A model generated the notes under the pieces. It ran no database searches and was not told the origin of the DNA. It worked only from the letters and a program-made list of their open reading frames with translations. From NCBI RefSeq assembly GCF_003428335.1, contig NZ_CP031704.1, positions 4,972,071-5,036,070 on the forward strand: a stretch of DNA of 64,000 nucleotides, read 5' to 3'. Positions 1 to 8,758 of the stretch are shown in pieces. The DNA is from Solimonas sp. K1W22B-7. GTDB taxonomy: Bacteria > Pseudomonadota > Gammaproteobacteria > Nevskiales > Nevskiaceae. Every line of letters starts with the position of its first letter. Positions within the stretch are counted from its first letter, which is position 1. Made by a program: the position numbers and the translations under genes.

Positions 1-850
1 CCTGCGCGACCGCAGCCGCCTGCTGGACTGCCGCAAGCGCCTCAACCTGCTGCCGCTGGGCTCGGCCGCGCTGGCCGGCACGGTCTATCCGATCGACCGC
101 CATTACACGGCGGAGCTGCTGGGCTTCGACGGCGTCACCGAGAACTCGCTGGACACGGTCAGCGACCGCGACTTCGCGATCGAATTCTGCGCCGCCGCCA
201 GCCTGGTGCTGGTGCACCTGTCGCGCTGGAGCGAGGAACTGATCCTGTGGTCGACGCCGATGTTCGGCTTCGTCGACCTGCCCGACCGCTTCTGTACCGG
301 CAGCAGCATCATGCCGCAGAAGAAGAACCCGGACGTGCCCGAACTGGTGCGCGGCAAGACCGGCCGGGTGATCGGCAACCTGCAGGCCCTGCTGGTGCTG
401 ATGAAGGGCCAGCCGCTGGCCTACAACCGCGACAACCAGGAAGACAAGCCGCCGCTGTTCGACACCGTCGACACGCTGAGCATCTGCCTGCAGGTCTACG
501 CCGAGATGGTCCCGCACATCGTGGTGAAGCGCGACAACTGCCGCGCCGCCGCCGCCAAGGGCTTCTCCACCGCCACCGACCTGGCCGACTACCTGGTGAT
601 GAAGGGCCTGCCGTTCCGCGACGCGCACCACGCGGTGGGCAGCGCGGTGGGCCATGCCGCCCAGAAGGGCTGCGACCTGTCGGACCTGTCGCTGGAAGAG
701 CTGCGCCGGTTCTCGCCGCTGGTGGAGAACGACGTCTACGAGCGCATCACGCTGGAAGGCTCGCTCAACGCCCGCAACCACTACGGCGCGACCGCGCCGG
801 CGCAGGTGCGCGCGGCCATTGCCCGGGCGCGGGCCGCGCGCGGGCTGTAA
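1..850 (+). CDS. argH: Argininosuccinate lyase, C-terminal part (5' end outside window)
   Basis: Final step of arginine biosynthesis: cleaves argininosuccinate to arginine and fumarate in the cytoplasm. The reading frame is open from base 2 and ends at TAA 848-850. The fumarase/aspartase superfamily signature [12 protein letters not shown] is encoded around 300-335, and its serine is on the mobile catalytic loop. The C-terminal region ([12 protein letters not shown] and the closing NARNHYGAT block) matches the family. Only the last 282 or so codons are present, so the N-terminal third to half is missing because of the window edge and not because of damage. An intrinsic terminator follows directly. 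Confidence 0.95.
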   Translation, partial: LRDRSRLLDCRKRLNLLPLGSAALAGTVYPIDRHYTAELLGFDGVTENSLDTVSDRDFAIEFCAAASLVLVHLSRWSEELILWSTPMFGFVDLPDRFCTGSSIMPQKKNPDVPELVRGKTGRVIGNLQALLVLMKGQPLAYNRDNQEDKPPLFDTVDTLSICLQVYAEMVPHIVVKRDNCRAAAAKGFSTATDLADYLVMKGLPFRDAHHAVGSAVGHAAQKGCDLSDLSLEELRRFSPLVENDVYERITLEGSLNARNHYGATAPAQVRAAIARARAARGL

Positions 851-868
851 GCCTCGAGCCCCTCAACG

Positions 869-895
869 AAAAGGCCCGCAAAAGCGGGCCTTTTC
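869..895 (+). terminator. Intrinsic terminator after argH
   Basis: Inverted repeat with arms AAAAGGCCCGC and GCGGGCCTTTT around an AAAA loop, ending in a T-run, 19 bases after the argH stop. Confidence 0.85.
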
Positions 896-919
896 GTTTA
901 TGCATGAAGCTTTGTCATT

Positions 920-987
920 TGTGGGAGCGGGCTTGCCCGCGATCTTCGCCGGCTCGCCGACAGATCGCGGGCAAGCCCGCTCCCACA
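920..987. repeat. REP-like inverted pair
   Basis: Two copies of GTGGGAGCGGGCTTGCCCGC-type sequence face each other (921-944 and 963-986), separated by a short spacer. Each copy contains its own imperfect palindrome (GCGGGCTTGCCCGC). This is the layout of the extragenic palindromic pairs (REP/BIME) common in Pseudomonas and relatives. It lies between the argH terminator and the convergent hydrolase gene. Confidence 0.8.
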
Positions 988-995
988 AGTATTCT

Positions 996-2039
996 TCACG
1001 GCGTCGAGGGAGTCGCCTCGACCGGAGCAGCTTCCGTTGCAGCGTCTTCGACCGGAGCCGCCGCCCCCGCCGCTTCCAGGCGCACGAACGGCAGCGCCGG
1101 CCCCAGGAAGCCCAGCACCGGCTTGACCGTGCGCAGCGGGTCTTCTTCCTGCGGCACGTGGCCGAGGTCGTCGAACATCACCAGCTGGCTGCCCTGGATC
1201 TCGCGATGGAAGCGCGTGGCACTGGCCGGCGGGATCAGCTGGTCGCGGCCGCCCCAGAGGATCAGGGTCGGCAGCTTCAGCACGCGGATGCGGCTGGAGG
1301 TGTCGCCACCGTTCTGCGCGAAGCGCTGCGCCAGCGCCTTGCGGTTGCCGGCGCGCAGGGTCAGCTCGTAGTAGCGGTCGATCAGTTCCGGCGTGACCTT
1401 GGACGGATCGCCATAGACGTTGCGCACGCTGGAGGCGATGACACTGCGCGGCAGCGTGCGCTCCATCAGTGGCGCCAGCAGCGGCATGCGCGCCAGGCGG
1501 AAGCCCAGCGGGACCGACTCCGAGGGCAGCGGGTAGCCGGCGGCATCCACCAGCACGATCTTCTGCACATAGGACGGCAGCGCCAGCGCCGCCTCCCAGG
1601 CCAGGCGTCCACCGAAGGAGTTGCCGGCAACGATATAGCCCTCGGCGCCGTAGTGATCGAACACGGCGTTGAGGAAGCGCATGTAGGCGTCGATGCTGTA
1701 GTCGCCGTCCGGGGCTGGGCCGGTGAGGCCGAAGCCCGGCAGGTCGATGCGGATCACGCGGCGCTGGGTCTTGAGCGCCTCGGCCCAGCCGTCCCAGGTG
1801 TGCAGCGAGGACGAGGTGCCGTGCAGCAGGATCACCGGCACGCGGTCGCTGATCGGCCCCTCGTCGCGCACGTGGACTTCCATGCCGCCGATCTCGAGGA
1901 AGGACGAGGGCGGCTTGGCCCAGCGCGCGCGCAACTCCGCGACCGGACGGTCCGGGGCCCAGGTGGCGGCGACGAAGCCGGCGGGCAGGCCGACCAGCAG
2001 CAGGAGCACGACCAGCAGTACGACGACTGAACGCTTCAT
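996..2039 (-). CDS. Membrane-anchored or secreted alpha/beta hydrolase
   Basis: 347 aa serine hydrolase of the alpha/beta fold. A hydrophobic stretch at residues 4-24 without an obvious cleavage site suggests a signal anchor or signal peptide. The oxyanion motif is HGTSSS, the nucleophile elbow is GNSFGG, the acid is in GGRDQLIP and the catalytic histidine in DDLGHVPQEE, so the full triad is present. The last 25 or so residues are Ala/Pro/Glu-rich and probably disordered. The closest general family is the proline iminopeptidase/haloalkane dehalogenase-like hydrolases, and the substrate is unknown. It stands alone between a REP pair and a divergent gene. Confidence 0.8.
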   Translation of the reverse strand: MKRSVVVLLVVLLLLVGLPAGFVAATWAPDRPVAELRARWAKPPSSFLEIGGMEVHVRDEGPISDRVPVILLHGTSSSLHTWDGWAEALKTQRRVIRIDLPGFGLTGPAPDGDYSIDAYMRFLNAVFDHYGAEGYIVAGNSFGGRLAWEAALALPSYVQKIVLVDAAGYPLPSESVPLGFRLARMPLLAPLMERTLPRSVIASSVRNVYGDPSKVTPELIDRYYELTLRAGNRKALAQRFAQNGGDTSSRIRVLKLPTLILWGGRDQLIPPASATRFHREIQGSQLVMFDDLGHVPQEEDPLRTVKPVLGFLGPALPFVRLEAAGAAAPVEDAATEAAPVEATPSTP

Positions 2040-2218
2040 GTATTGAACGCCGGGTAAGTTTTCGGGATGGCGGGGATGCTAACAGCGCCGCTTTCCCCCC
2101 GACCTACTCGAATTGCATGACTCGCCTGTCAGATTTGTGCCCGTCCAACTGGTATGATAAGTTGACCACATGACCAGATGGGTCTGGTCGAGCGCCCATA
2201 CGGAGGCTTAGTCCTGAA

Positions 2219-2869
2219 ATGATCGGTATTCCCCTGGGCCTGGTGACGGCCAACGCGGTCGAATGGGTCATGCACAAGCACGTGCTGCATGGCTGGGGCC
2301 GTACCCGCGGCACCTTCTGGTCGTTCCACTTCCATGAGCACCACCGCCTGGTGCGGCAGAACGGCTACCACGACCCGAACTACCATCGCTTTGCCCTCGG
2401 CGCGCATGCGCAGGGCAAGGAGGCCTGGGCGCTGATCGGCGCCGGCGTGGCGGTGGCGCCGCTGTTCCCGGTGGCGCCGTTCTTCGTCGGCACGCTGTGG
2501 TACTCGGCCGCCAACTACTACCGCGTGCACAAGCGCTCGCACCTGGACCCCGCCTGGGGCCGCGAGCGCATCCCCTGGCATTACGACCACCACATGGGCC
2601 GCAACCCCGGCGCCAACTGGTGCGTGACGCGCCCCTGGTTCGACTACGTCATGGGCACCCGCGAGTTCACCGAGGGCAGTCCGCGCGAGAACAATGTGCT
2701 GGGCTTGCCCGGCCTGCCTGGGTGGATCGCGAAGCGGTTGCCGCAGCCCCGCGGCATCGAGCATCCGGCGCCGCAGCCCCAGGCCCGGGTGGCCGCGGCG
2801 GCTGCGGCCCCCGCGCCCGCGCCGCAAGGCGGCGCGCAAACCCGCCCGAGTGAACGTCTGAGCCCATGA
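2219..2869 (+). CDS. Fatty acid hydroxylase superfamily membrane protein
   Basis: 216 aa integral membrane di-iron protein of the fatty acid hydroxylase/sterol desaturase superfamily. Histidine clusters HKHVLHG, HFHEHH and HYDHHMG fit the eight-histidine di-iron ligand set of the family. A hydrophobic core at about residues 75-105 separates them. GGAGG at 2203-2207 supports the ATG at 2219. The C-terminal 30 residues are Ala/Pro/Gln-rich. The stop overlaps the next start (ATGA at 2866-2869), so the gene is translationally coupled to the GntR regulator. The true substrate, whether acyl chain, sterol or carotenoid, cannot be told from sequence. Confidence 0.75.
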   Translation: MIGIPLGLVTANAVEWVMHKHVLHGWGRTRGTFWSFHFHEHHRLVRQNGYHDPNYHRFALGAHAQGKEAWALIGAGVAVAPLFPVAPFFVGTLWYSAANYYRVHKRSHLDPAWGRERIPWHYDHHMGRNPGANWCVTRPWFDYVMGTREFTEGSPRENNVLGLPGLPGWIAKRLPQPRGIEHPAPQPQARVAAAAAAPAPAPQGGAQTRPSERLSP

Positions 2870-3612
2870 CCCCTCCCGCCTTTTCCGCCGTCAGCAAGGA
2901 ATCGCTGTCGGACTCGGTCTATCGCCAGCTGGCCGACAAGATCCTGCGCGGTGAACTGATCGCCGGGGCCGCGCTGCCCGCGGAGCGTGAATTGTCCGAG
3001 GCTCTCGGCGTGAACCGCGGCGCCGTGCGCGAGGCGATCAAGCGCCTGCAGCAGGCGCGGCTGGTGGCGGTGCGGCAGGGCGGCAACAGCGTGGTGCTGG
3101 ACTACCTCGCCGAGGGCGGCCTGGAACTGCTGCCGGGCCTGCTGGTGAACGCGCAGGGACAACTCAATACGGCGGTGGTGCGCTCGATCATGGCGATGCG
3201 CTCGGCGCTGGCGCCGGACATCGCCGCCGCCGCCGCGCAGAAGGGCGGAGCGGCCCTGGCCGATGAACTCGACGCGCTGCTGGCGCGGATGCGCGCCGAC
3301 GCCGGCAGCCTCAAGGCCCTGCAGGCGCATGCCCTGGCGTTCTGGCGGAAGCTGGTGGAGCGCTGCGGCAACATCGCCTTCCGCCTCGCCTTCAATTCCA
3401 TGACCCGGACCTACAGCCAGGCCCAGGACGCGATGGCGGCGGTGCTGCAGGCCGAGTTCCGCGACCTGGAAAACCTCGGCGCCATCGCCGCCGCCGTGCG
3501 GCGCGGCGACGCCGAAACGGCCCGCAGCCATGGGCGCCTGCACGTGGAGATCGGCCGCGGGGCGCTGGAACACGCACTCGATGCCGTGGATGCAGGAGGA
3601 AGCATCCAATGA
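2866..3612 (+). CDS. GntR/FadR-type transcriptional regulator
   Basis: 248 aa. An N-terminal winged helix-turn-helix (about residues 10-78) carries the GntR hallmark LPAERELSEALGVNRGAVREAIKRLQ, and an all-helical effector domain (about 100-230) follows. The start overlaps the upstream hydroxylase stop by ATGA, so the pair forms one operon and the regulator may respond to a lipid-related ligand. It is not a clear orthologue of E. coli FadR. No operator was identified. Confidence 0.8.
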   Translation: MTPPAFSAVSKESLSDSVYRQLADKILRGELIAGAALPAERELSEALGVNRGAVREAIKRLQQARLVAVRQGGNSVVLDYLAEGGLELLPGLLVNAQGQLNTAVVRSIMAMRSALAPDIAAAAAQKGGAALADELDALLARMRADAGSLKALQAHALAFWRKLVERCGNIAFRLAFNSMTRTYSQAQDAMAAVLQAEFRDLENLGAIAAAVRRGDAETARSHGRLHVEIGRGALEHALDAVDAGGSIQ

Positions 3613-3645
3613 GCCCCGGCGCGGCAAAGCGCCGGGGCCGGACTT

Positions 3646-4515
3646 TCAATGCTGCGGGAACAAGCGCTTGTTGAGGCGGTAGAGCGAGGAGATGTCCTCC
3701 TCGCCGTGGCCTTCGGCCATCAGCGTCTGGTACTGCGCCAGGGTGGTGTCGACGCAGGGCAGGTCGCCGCCCAGCTGCGCCGCCATCTGCTGGCAGATCA
3801 TCAGGTCCTTGAGATGCAGCGCCACCTTCAGGCCCGGCGGATACTCGCCGGTGACCTGGGTGCGCGCGCGGTTCTGCTGGAACCAGGAACCGGCGGCGCC
3901 GGTGCTGACGGCGTCGATCACCAGGTGCAGCGGCAGGTCCAGCGCGGCAGCGAAGGCCAGGCCCTCGGTCACGGCCTGGGCGACACCGGCGGCCATCACC
4001 TGGTTGACCGCCTTGGTGGCCTGGCCGTTGCCGTGCGGGCCGATGTGGATGTGCCGCGAGCCCATGGCCTCGAACAGCGGCAGGGCCGAGACATAGTCTT
4101 CCGGGGTGCCGCCGACCATGAAGGTCAGCCGGGCCAGGCGTGCACCCTCGGTGCCGCCGGTGATCGGCGCGTCGAGGAAGCGCGCGCCGACCTTGGCCAG
4201 CAGATCGGCCGCGTCGATCGCGGTTTCGCGGGCCACGGTGGAGCAGTCGATCACCAGCCGGCCCCTGGCCGCCGGCACCGCAAGGGCCTCCACGGTTTCC
4301 ATCACGTCGCGATCGGCCGGCACGCAGAGGCAGATCACGTCGCAGTCGTCCCACAGCTGCACCGCCGAGGTGACGGCCCGCACGGGGTACTGGGCGGCGA
4401 AGTCCTCGGCCTGCTGCCGCTGGCGGGTGTAGACCGCGGCGAGAAAGCCCTTGTCGGCGAGGTTGGCGGCCATGTGCCAGCCCATCGCCCCGAGTCCGAT
4501 GAATCCCACTTTCAT
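3646..4515 (-). CDS. NAD(P)-dependent beta-hydroxyacid dehydrogenase (3-hydroxyisobutyrate dehydrogenase-like)
   Basis: 289 aa. The dinucleotide-binding motif GFIGLGAMG is at the very N-terminus, the substrate-binding block DAPITGGTEGA lies near residue 120, and the catalytic lysine is in GNGQATKAVNQ near residue 170. These define the 3-hydroxyisobutyrate/tartronate-semialdehyde reductase family. ATG 4515 is preferred over an upstream in-frame ATG at 4557 because an AGGAGAGGGG ribosome site lies just upstream and the Rossmann strand starts immediately. Substrate is not resolved. It converges with the GntR gene and is divergent from the sulfatase gene. Confidence 0.85.
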   Translation of the reverse strand: MKVGFIGLGAMGWHMAANLADKGFLAAVYTRQRQQAEDFAAQYPVRAVTSAVQLWDDCDVICLCVPADRDVMETVEALAVPAARGRLVIDCSTVARETAIDAADLLAKVGARFLDAPITGGTEGARLARLTFMVGGTPEDYVSALPLFEAMGSRHIHIGPHGNGQATKAVNQVMAAGVAQAVTEGLAFAAALDLPLHLVIDAVSTGAAGSWFQQNRARTQVTGEYPPGLKVALHLKDLMICQQMAAQLGGDLPCVDTTLAQYQTLMAEGHGEEDISSLYRLNKRLFPQH

Positions 4516-4593
4516 GCGTGTCCCCTCTCCTGGTCGCAGATGATTCGACAATGCCACAAAGCCGCGGGTTCGTGGTCACGCTAAAATGGGCGG

Positions 4594-6315
4594 ATGTCCC
4601 CCCTCCTTTCCAGACTCGGCGCGCTGCTGCCCGCCGCCGCGCAGGCGTTGGCTGCCGTTTTCGCCCTGTGGGTTTCACTGCAGTTCAGCGACGACCCCCT
4701 GTGCGCACTGATCAACGCCGGGCTGTTCCTGCTGCCCTTCCTGCTGCTGGCCGCGCTGACCGGCCGGCCGGCGGTCGCGCTGGCCGCCACCACTGCCGTG
4801 GTGCTGCTGCTGTGGGGCGTGGGCGAGATGAAGCTGCGCTACTTCGGCAACCGCCTGGCGCTGCTGGACTTCTATTTCCTCTCCGAGGGCGCCAACTGGA
4901 GCATCGTGCAGCGCTACCCGCTGCTGCAGACGATGCTGGCGGCCTACGTCGTGCTGCTGGCTGTGCTGGCGGTCTACGCCTGGCAGCGACGCGGGCAGCG
5001 CTGGGGCCTGCAGGCGCGGCTGGCCAGCACGGTATTGCTGGGCCTGTGGTGCGCAACGGCCTGGACCGGTCGCCATCACCACCAGTGGGAGGTGTTCCGC
5101 GACGACGCCGACTGCGGCACGATCAAGACCTGCGGCGTGATGGCGCGCCTGGTGTACTCCTGGAACGTGTTCGAGTTTGCCGAGCCCCTGCCCTCGGGCG
5201 ACCCGGTGCCGTTCCAGGCCGCCGCCGCAGCGATGGAGCCCCTGCCGACTCCCTGGGAAGTGCGCCCGGACGTGGTGGTGTGGCTGCACGAGTCGACGCT
5301 CAACCCGGAGCTGTACCGCCTGGACGGGGCGCGCCTGCCGCCGCTGGGCATGTTCAGGCGCAATGCCCGTGACCGTGCCGCCGGCCTGTTGCGCGTGCAT
5401 ACCTTCGGCGGCAAGACCTGGCTGTCGGAGTTTTCGCTGCTCACCGGGCTGGTGCCGGAGGACTTCGGCGGCCGCCGCACCACGGTGTTCAACAGCGTGG
5501 CGCCGCAGATGCAGCGCAACCTGGTGACACGCTTCGAGGCCAACGGCTATGACAGCCTGGTGCTGATGCCGACCATGAAGAAGTTCTACGGCGCCGCCCG
5601 CACCTACGAGGCCCTGGGTTTCGACCGCGTGCTGACCCTGCGCGACTTCCCCGAGTACGACAAGATCCCCGGCGACGAGTGGGACATCGCCGACAGCGAG
5701 CGACTGGGCGAGGCGGCGGCCAAGCTGCTGCGCGAGCATCGCCGCGAGCATCCCGACCGGCCGCTGTTCCTCTACATGCTGTCGATCAAGGAACACGCGC
5801 CCTACTCGCGGCGCACCCAGCCGCTGTACCGCCTGGAGCGCAGCGGCATCAGGAAAAGCCTGGCGTCCAAGCTCACCGACTACGTCGGCAAACTGCAGCA
5901 GCTGGACATCGGGCTGCGCAGGCTGGAGAAGGAATTGCTGGCCGGGCCGCGTCCCGCACTGTGGGCCTACTTCGGCGACCACCAGGCCTACTTCGAGGAA
6001 GCCTCGCCGCGCTATCGCACCAAGCTGCCGGCGCCGGAACTGATCACCCAGTACCGCCTGCGCAGCAGCATCGCTCCGGCCCTGCGGGAGTCGCCGCCGC
6101 TGCTGGACATCGCCCTGCTGCCGTCGCTGATCGCCGACAGCGCCGGCCTGGAACCGGACGAGTACTTCCAGGCGCTGTCGGCCATGCGGCGACTGTGCAA
6201 GGGCCGGCTGGAGGACTGCCCGGACAAGGCGCTGCTGGCCAGCTACAAGGCCCACCTGTTCTCGCCGGAAATGGCGCTGTTCGACGCACTGCCCGAGCAG
6301 GCTGCGGCGCAGTAG
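4594..6315 (+). CDS. Membrane sulfatase-fold phosphotransferase (LTA synthase/OpgB-like)
   Basis: 573 aa. Four or five hydrophobic segments in the first 170 residues anchor a periplasmic alkaline-phosphatase-fold domain. The nucleophile motif GGKTWLSEFSLLTG (Thr in GKT) and the metal-ligand region DHQAYFEEASPRYRT are those of the LtaS/OpgB/phosphoethanolamine-transferase superfamily. Such enzymes move phosphoglycerol or phosphoethanolamine from a phospholipid to a glycan or lipid acceptor. Which donor and acceptor are used here is unknown. The gene lies alone, 36 bases upstream of an acyl-CoA-metabolism gene with no obvious connection. Confidence 0.75.
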   Translation: MSPLLSRLGALLPAAAQALAAVFALWVSLQFSDDPLCALINAGLFLLPFLLLAALTGRPAVALAATTAVVLLLWGVGEMKLRYFGNRLALLDFYFLSEGANWSIVQRYPLLQTMLAAYVVLLAVLAVYAWQRRGQRWGLQARLASTVLLGLWCATAWTGRHHHQWEVFRDDADCGTIKTCGVMARLVYSWNVFEFAEPLPSGDPVPFQAAAAAMEPLPTPWEVRPDVVVWLHESTLNPELYRLDGARLPPLGMFRRNARDRAAGLLRVHTFGGKTWLSEFSLLTGLVPEDFGGRRTTVFNSVAPQMQRNLVTRFEANGYDSLVLMPTMKKFYGAARTYEALGFDRVLTLRDFPEYDKIPGDEWDIADSERLGEAAAKLLREHRREHPDRPLFLYMLSIKEHAPYSRRTQPLYRLERSGIRKSLASKLTDYVGKLQQLDIGLRRLEKELLAGPRPALWAYFGDHQAYFEEASPRYRTKLPAPELITQYRLRSSIAPALRESPPLLDIALLPSLIADSAGLEPDEYFQALSAMRRLCKGRLEDCPDKALLASYKAHLFSPEMALFDALPEQAAAQ

Positions 6316-6351
6316 GCTAGCCTTTTGGTTCCTTCCAACGGAACCCAAGGC

Positions 6352-8514
6352 ATGGCCCAAGCAGCCCCCCTGATGCTCGACGACGTCGAGCGCTGTGTCG
6401 ACGCCATCATCGCCCGGGTCGGGCAGGACATCCGCATCGGCCTGCCGCTGGGCCTGGGCAAGCCGGTGGAACTGGTCAACGCGCTGTACGCGCGGGCCAA
6501 GGCCGATCCGGCCCTGCAGCTGACGTTCCTGACGGCGCTGTCGCTGGAGCAGCCGGAGGTCCCGCCCGGCGTCGAGGGGGCCTTCCTCGGGCCCTTCCTG
6601 GAGCGTGTGTTCGCCGGCGTGCCGCAGCTGGACTACGCCGCCGATCTGCGCCGCAAGGCGCTGCCGCCGAACGTGCAGGTGAAGGAATTCTTCTTCCGCC
6701 CCGGCAGCCAGATGGGCAATGCCCATGCCCAGCAGCACTACATCAGCACCAACTACACCTTCGCCGCGCGCGACGTCTTCAACCAGGGCTGCAACGTCGC
6801 CGCGCAGATGATTGCCAGACGCGAGGACGCCGCCGGCCCGGGCTACAGCCTGTCCTGCAACCCCGACACCGGCCCCGAGCTGGTGGCCCTGCTGCGCGAG
6901 GCCGAGGCCGCCGGCCGCCGCCGCGTCGCCGTGGTCGGCGTGATCAACCAGCAGCTGCCGTTCATGGCGCGCGACGCCGAGGTGGCGCCGGCGATGTTCG
7001 ATCTGGTGGTGGATCACCCGCGCTATTCCAGCGCGCTGTTCTCCACGCCCAAGCAGCCGGTGGCCAGCGCCGACTACGCCATCGGCCTGCAGGCCTCGGC
7101 GCTGATCCGCGATGGCGGCACCCTGCAGGTGGGCATCGGCGCGCTGGGCGATGCCCTGGTCTACGCCGTGCAGCTGCGCCAGCAGCAGAACGACGCCTAT
7201 CGCGCGGCCCTGGCCGCATTGGAACTCCCACAGCGCTGCGGAGGGTTGTTGGAGGGCTGCGGCGGGGACACGCCCTTCATCACCGGGCTGTACGGCGCCA
7301 CCGAGATGTTCGTCGACGGATTCATGGACCTGGTCAAGGCCGGCGTGCTCAAGCGCGAGGTCTACGATTTCTGGGCGCTGCAGCAATTGGTCAACGACGG
7401 TCTCTGCGATCCCCGGAAGCTCGCCCCCACCGTGCTGGACCACATGGAAGCCCTGGGCCTGCGCGTCATCCGCGGCGCCGACTTCGAGGTCCTGCAGCAC
7501 CACGGCTTCTTCAACGACGCCACCCGCTACGAGCATGGCCACCTCGTCACTCCCGGCGGCCAGCGCATCATCGCCAACGTGGCGGACGATGCGGCGCGGC
7601 GGGTGATGGCCGAGCAGTGCCTGGGCCAGTCGCTGCGCAACGGCATCGTCGTGCACGGCGGCTTCTTCCTGGGCCCGCGCCGTTTCTACGACTGGCTGCG
7701 CGACATGAGCCAGGAGGAGCGCGACCGCTTCTGCATGACCGGCGTCTACAAGGTCAACCAGCTCGACCACAATCCGCGCCTGTACAAGGCGCAGCGCGTG
7801 AACGCGCGCTTCATCAACACCGGCATCATGGTGACCCTGTCCGGCGCCGTGGTGTCCGACGGCCTGGAAAACGGCAAGGTCATCTCCGGCGTCGGCGGCC
7901 AGTACAACTTCGTGGCGATGGCGCACCAGCTGCCGACCGGCCGCAGCATCATCATGATCCGCGCCGCGCGCGAGGCCGAAGGCGGCGCCAGCTCCAACGT
8001 GGTGTTCGCCTACGGCCACTGCACCATCCCGCGCCACCTGCGCGACATCGTCGTCACCGAATACGGCATCGCCGACCTGCGCTCGCAGAGCGACGCCGAG
8101 GTGGCCAAGCGCCTGATCTGCATCGCCGACTCGCGCTTCCAGGCCGGCCTGCTGGAGCAGGCGGTGAAGGCCGGCAAGGTCGAGGCCGGCTGGCAGGTCC
8201 CCGCCGAGTACCGCGACAACACGCCGGCTGCGCTGGAGCGGCGCTTCAAGCCGCAGCGCGCACAGGGGCTGTTCGGTGCATTTCCGCTGGGCAGCGACTT
8301 CACGGCGGAGGAGCTGAAGCTGGCCGGGGCGCTGAAGCAGGTGAAGGCGCGCGCGGCTTCGACGCCGAAGTGGAAGCTGCTGCTGGGCGCGCTGCGCGCG
8401 GGCGAGCCGCCGGCGAGCGTGCAGCCTTACCTGGCGCGGCTCAAGCTGGAGCAGCCGAAGACGCTGCAGGACAGGGTGGTGAGGATGTTGCTGGTGGAGG
8501 CGCTGACCTCTTAA
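6352..8514 (+). CDS. Acetyl-CoA hydrolase/CoA-transferase family protein
   Basis: 720 aa, belonging to the acetyl-CoA hydrolase/transferase (Cat1/succinyl-CoA:acetate CoA-transferase) family. The C-terminal catalytic half contains GVGGQYNFV and REAEGGASSNVVF with the conserved downstream VVTEYGIADLRSQ, all hallmarks of the family. It is longer than the usual 500-650 aa, with extra sequence in the middle and at the C-terminus. ATG 6352 follows GGAACCCAAGG; an upstream TTG at 6325 is a less likely start. Cytoplasmic, probably moving CoA between acyl groups. Confidence 0.8.
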   Translation: MAQAAPLMLDDVERCVDAIIARVGQDIRIGLPLGLGKPVELVNALYARAKADPALQLTFLTALSLEQPEVPPGVEGAFLGPFLERVFAGVPQLDYAADLRRKALPPNVQVKEFFFRPGSQMGNAHAQQHYISTNYTFAARDVFNQGCNVAAQMIARREDAAGPGYSLSCNPDTGPELVALLREAEAAGRRRVAVVGVINQQLPFMARDAEVAPAMFDLVVDHPRYSSALFSTPKQPVASADYAIGLQASALIRDGGTLQVGIGALGDALVYAVQLRQQQNDAYRAALAALELPQRCGGLLEGCGGDTPFITGLYGATEMFVDGFMDLVKAGVLKREVYDFWALQQLVNDGLCDPRKLAPTVLDHMEALGLRVIRGADFEVLQHHGFFNDATRYEHGHLVTPGGQRIIANVADDAARRVMAEQCLGQSLRNGIVVHGGFFLGPRRFYDWLRDMSQEERDRFCMTGVYKVNQLDHNPRLYKAQRVNARFINTGIMVTLSGAVVSDGLENGKVISGVGGQYNFVAMAHQLPTGRSIIMIRAAREAEGGASSNVVFAYGHCTIPRHLRDIVVTEYGIADLRSQSDAEVAKRLICIADSRFQAGLLEQAVKAGKVEAGWQVPAEYRDNTPAALERRFKPQRAQGLFGAFPLGSDFTAEELKLAGALKQVKARAASTPKWKLLLGALRAGEPPASVQPYLARLKLEQPKTLQDRVVRMLLVEALTS

Positions 8515-8569
8515 ACCCCTCTCCCGCTAGCGAGAGCAGGGACATAAGCGGGGCGCAAGTCATCGGCCT

Positions 8570-8636
8570 GTAGGGTGCGCATCGCGCACCGCCGATCCTG
8601 CCAGAGTCCGCTCCGCGTGCGCGATGCGCACCCTAC
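8570..8636. repeat. Perfect 20-bp inverted repeat, intergenic
   Basis: GTAGGGTGCGCATCGCGCAC (8570-8589) is exactly inverted at 8617-8636. Each arm is itself partly self-complementary (GTGCGC-AT-CGCGCAC). It resembles dispersed extragenic palindromes of high-GC proteobacteria and lies between convergent genes. Confidence 0.75.
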
Positions 8637-8726
8637 GGACTTTGGCTGCAGCCTGGAAGTCCGCGCCCCTCACCTCGGCAACTGCTCCATGCGTTGCCCT
8701 ACCTCGGGCATCCATGCCCTCGCCAA

Positions 8727-8752
8727 CCCTCTCCCCGCATGCGGGGAGAGGG
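8727..8752. repeat. 26-bp perfect palindrome between convergent genes
   Basis: CCCTCTCCCCGCA and its exact complement meet at GCATGC, just downstream of the GGDEF-EAL gene stop. No T-run follows on the minus strand, so it is listed as a palindromic repeat and not as a terminator. A related short palindrome (CTCTCCCGCTAGCGAGAG) is at 8519-8536. The rest of the 244-base gap holds no convincing gene. Confidence 0.65.
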
Positions 8753-8758
8753 AGTTGT

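Noticed and set aside
2866-3612. Assignment of the regulator as E. coli-type FadR
   Set aside because: Only the GntR helix-turn-helix is clearly shared; the effector domain and neighbourhood do not support orthology.
4675-8037. A 1120-codon open frame antisense to the sulfatase-fold and CoA-transferase genes
   Set aside because: Low-complexity His/Gln/Ala/Arg composition and no motifs; it mirrors the codon bias of two well-supported genes on the other strand.
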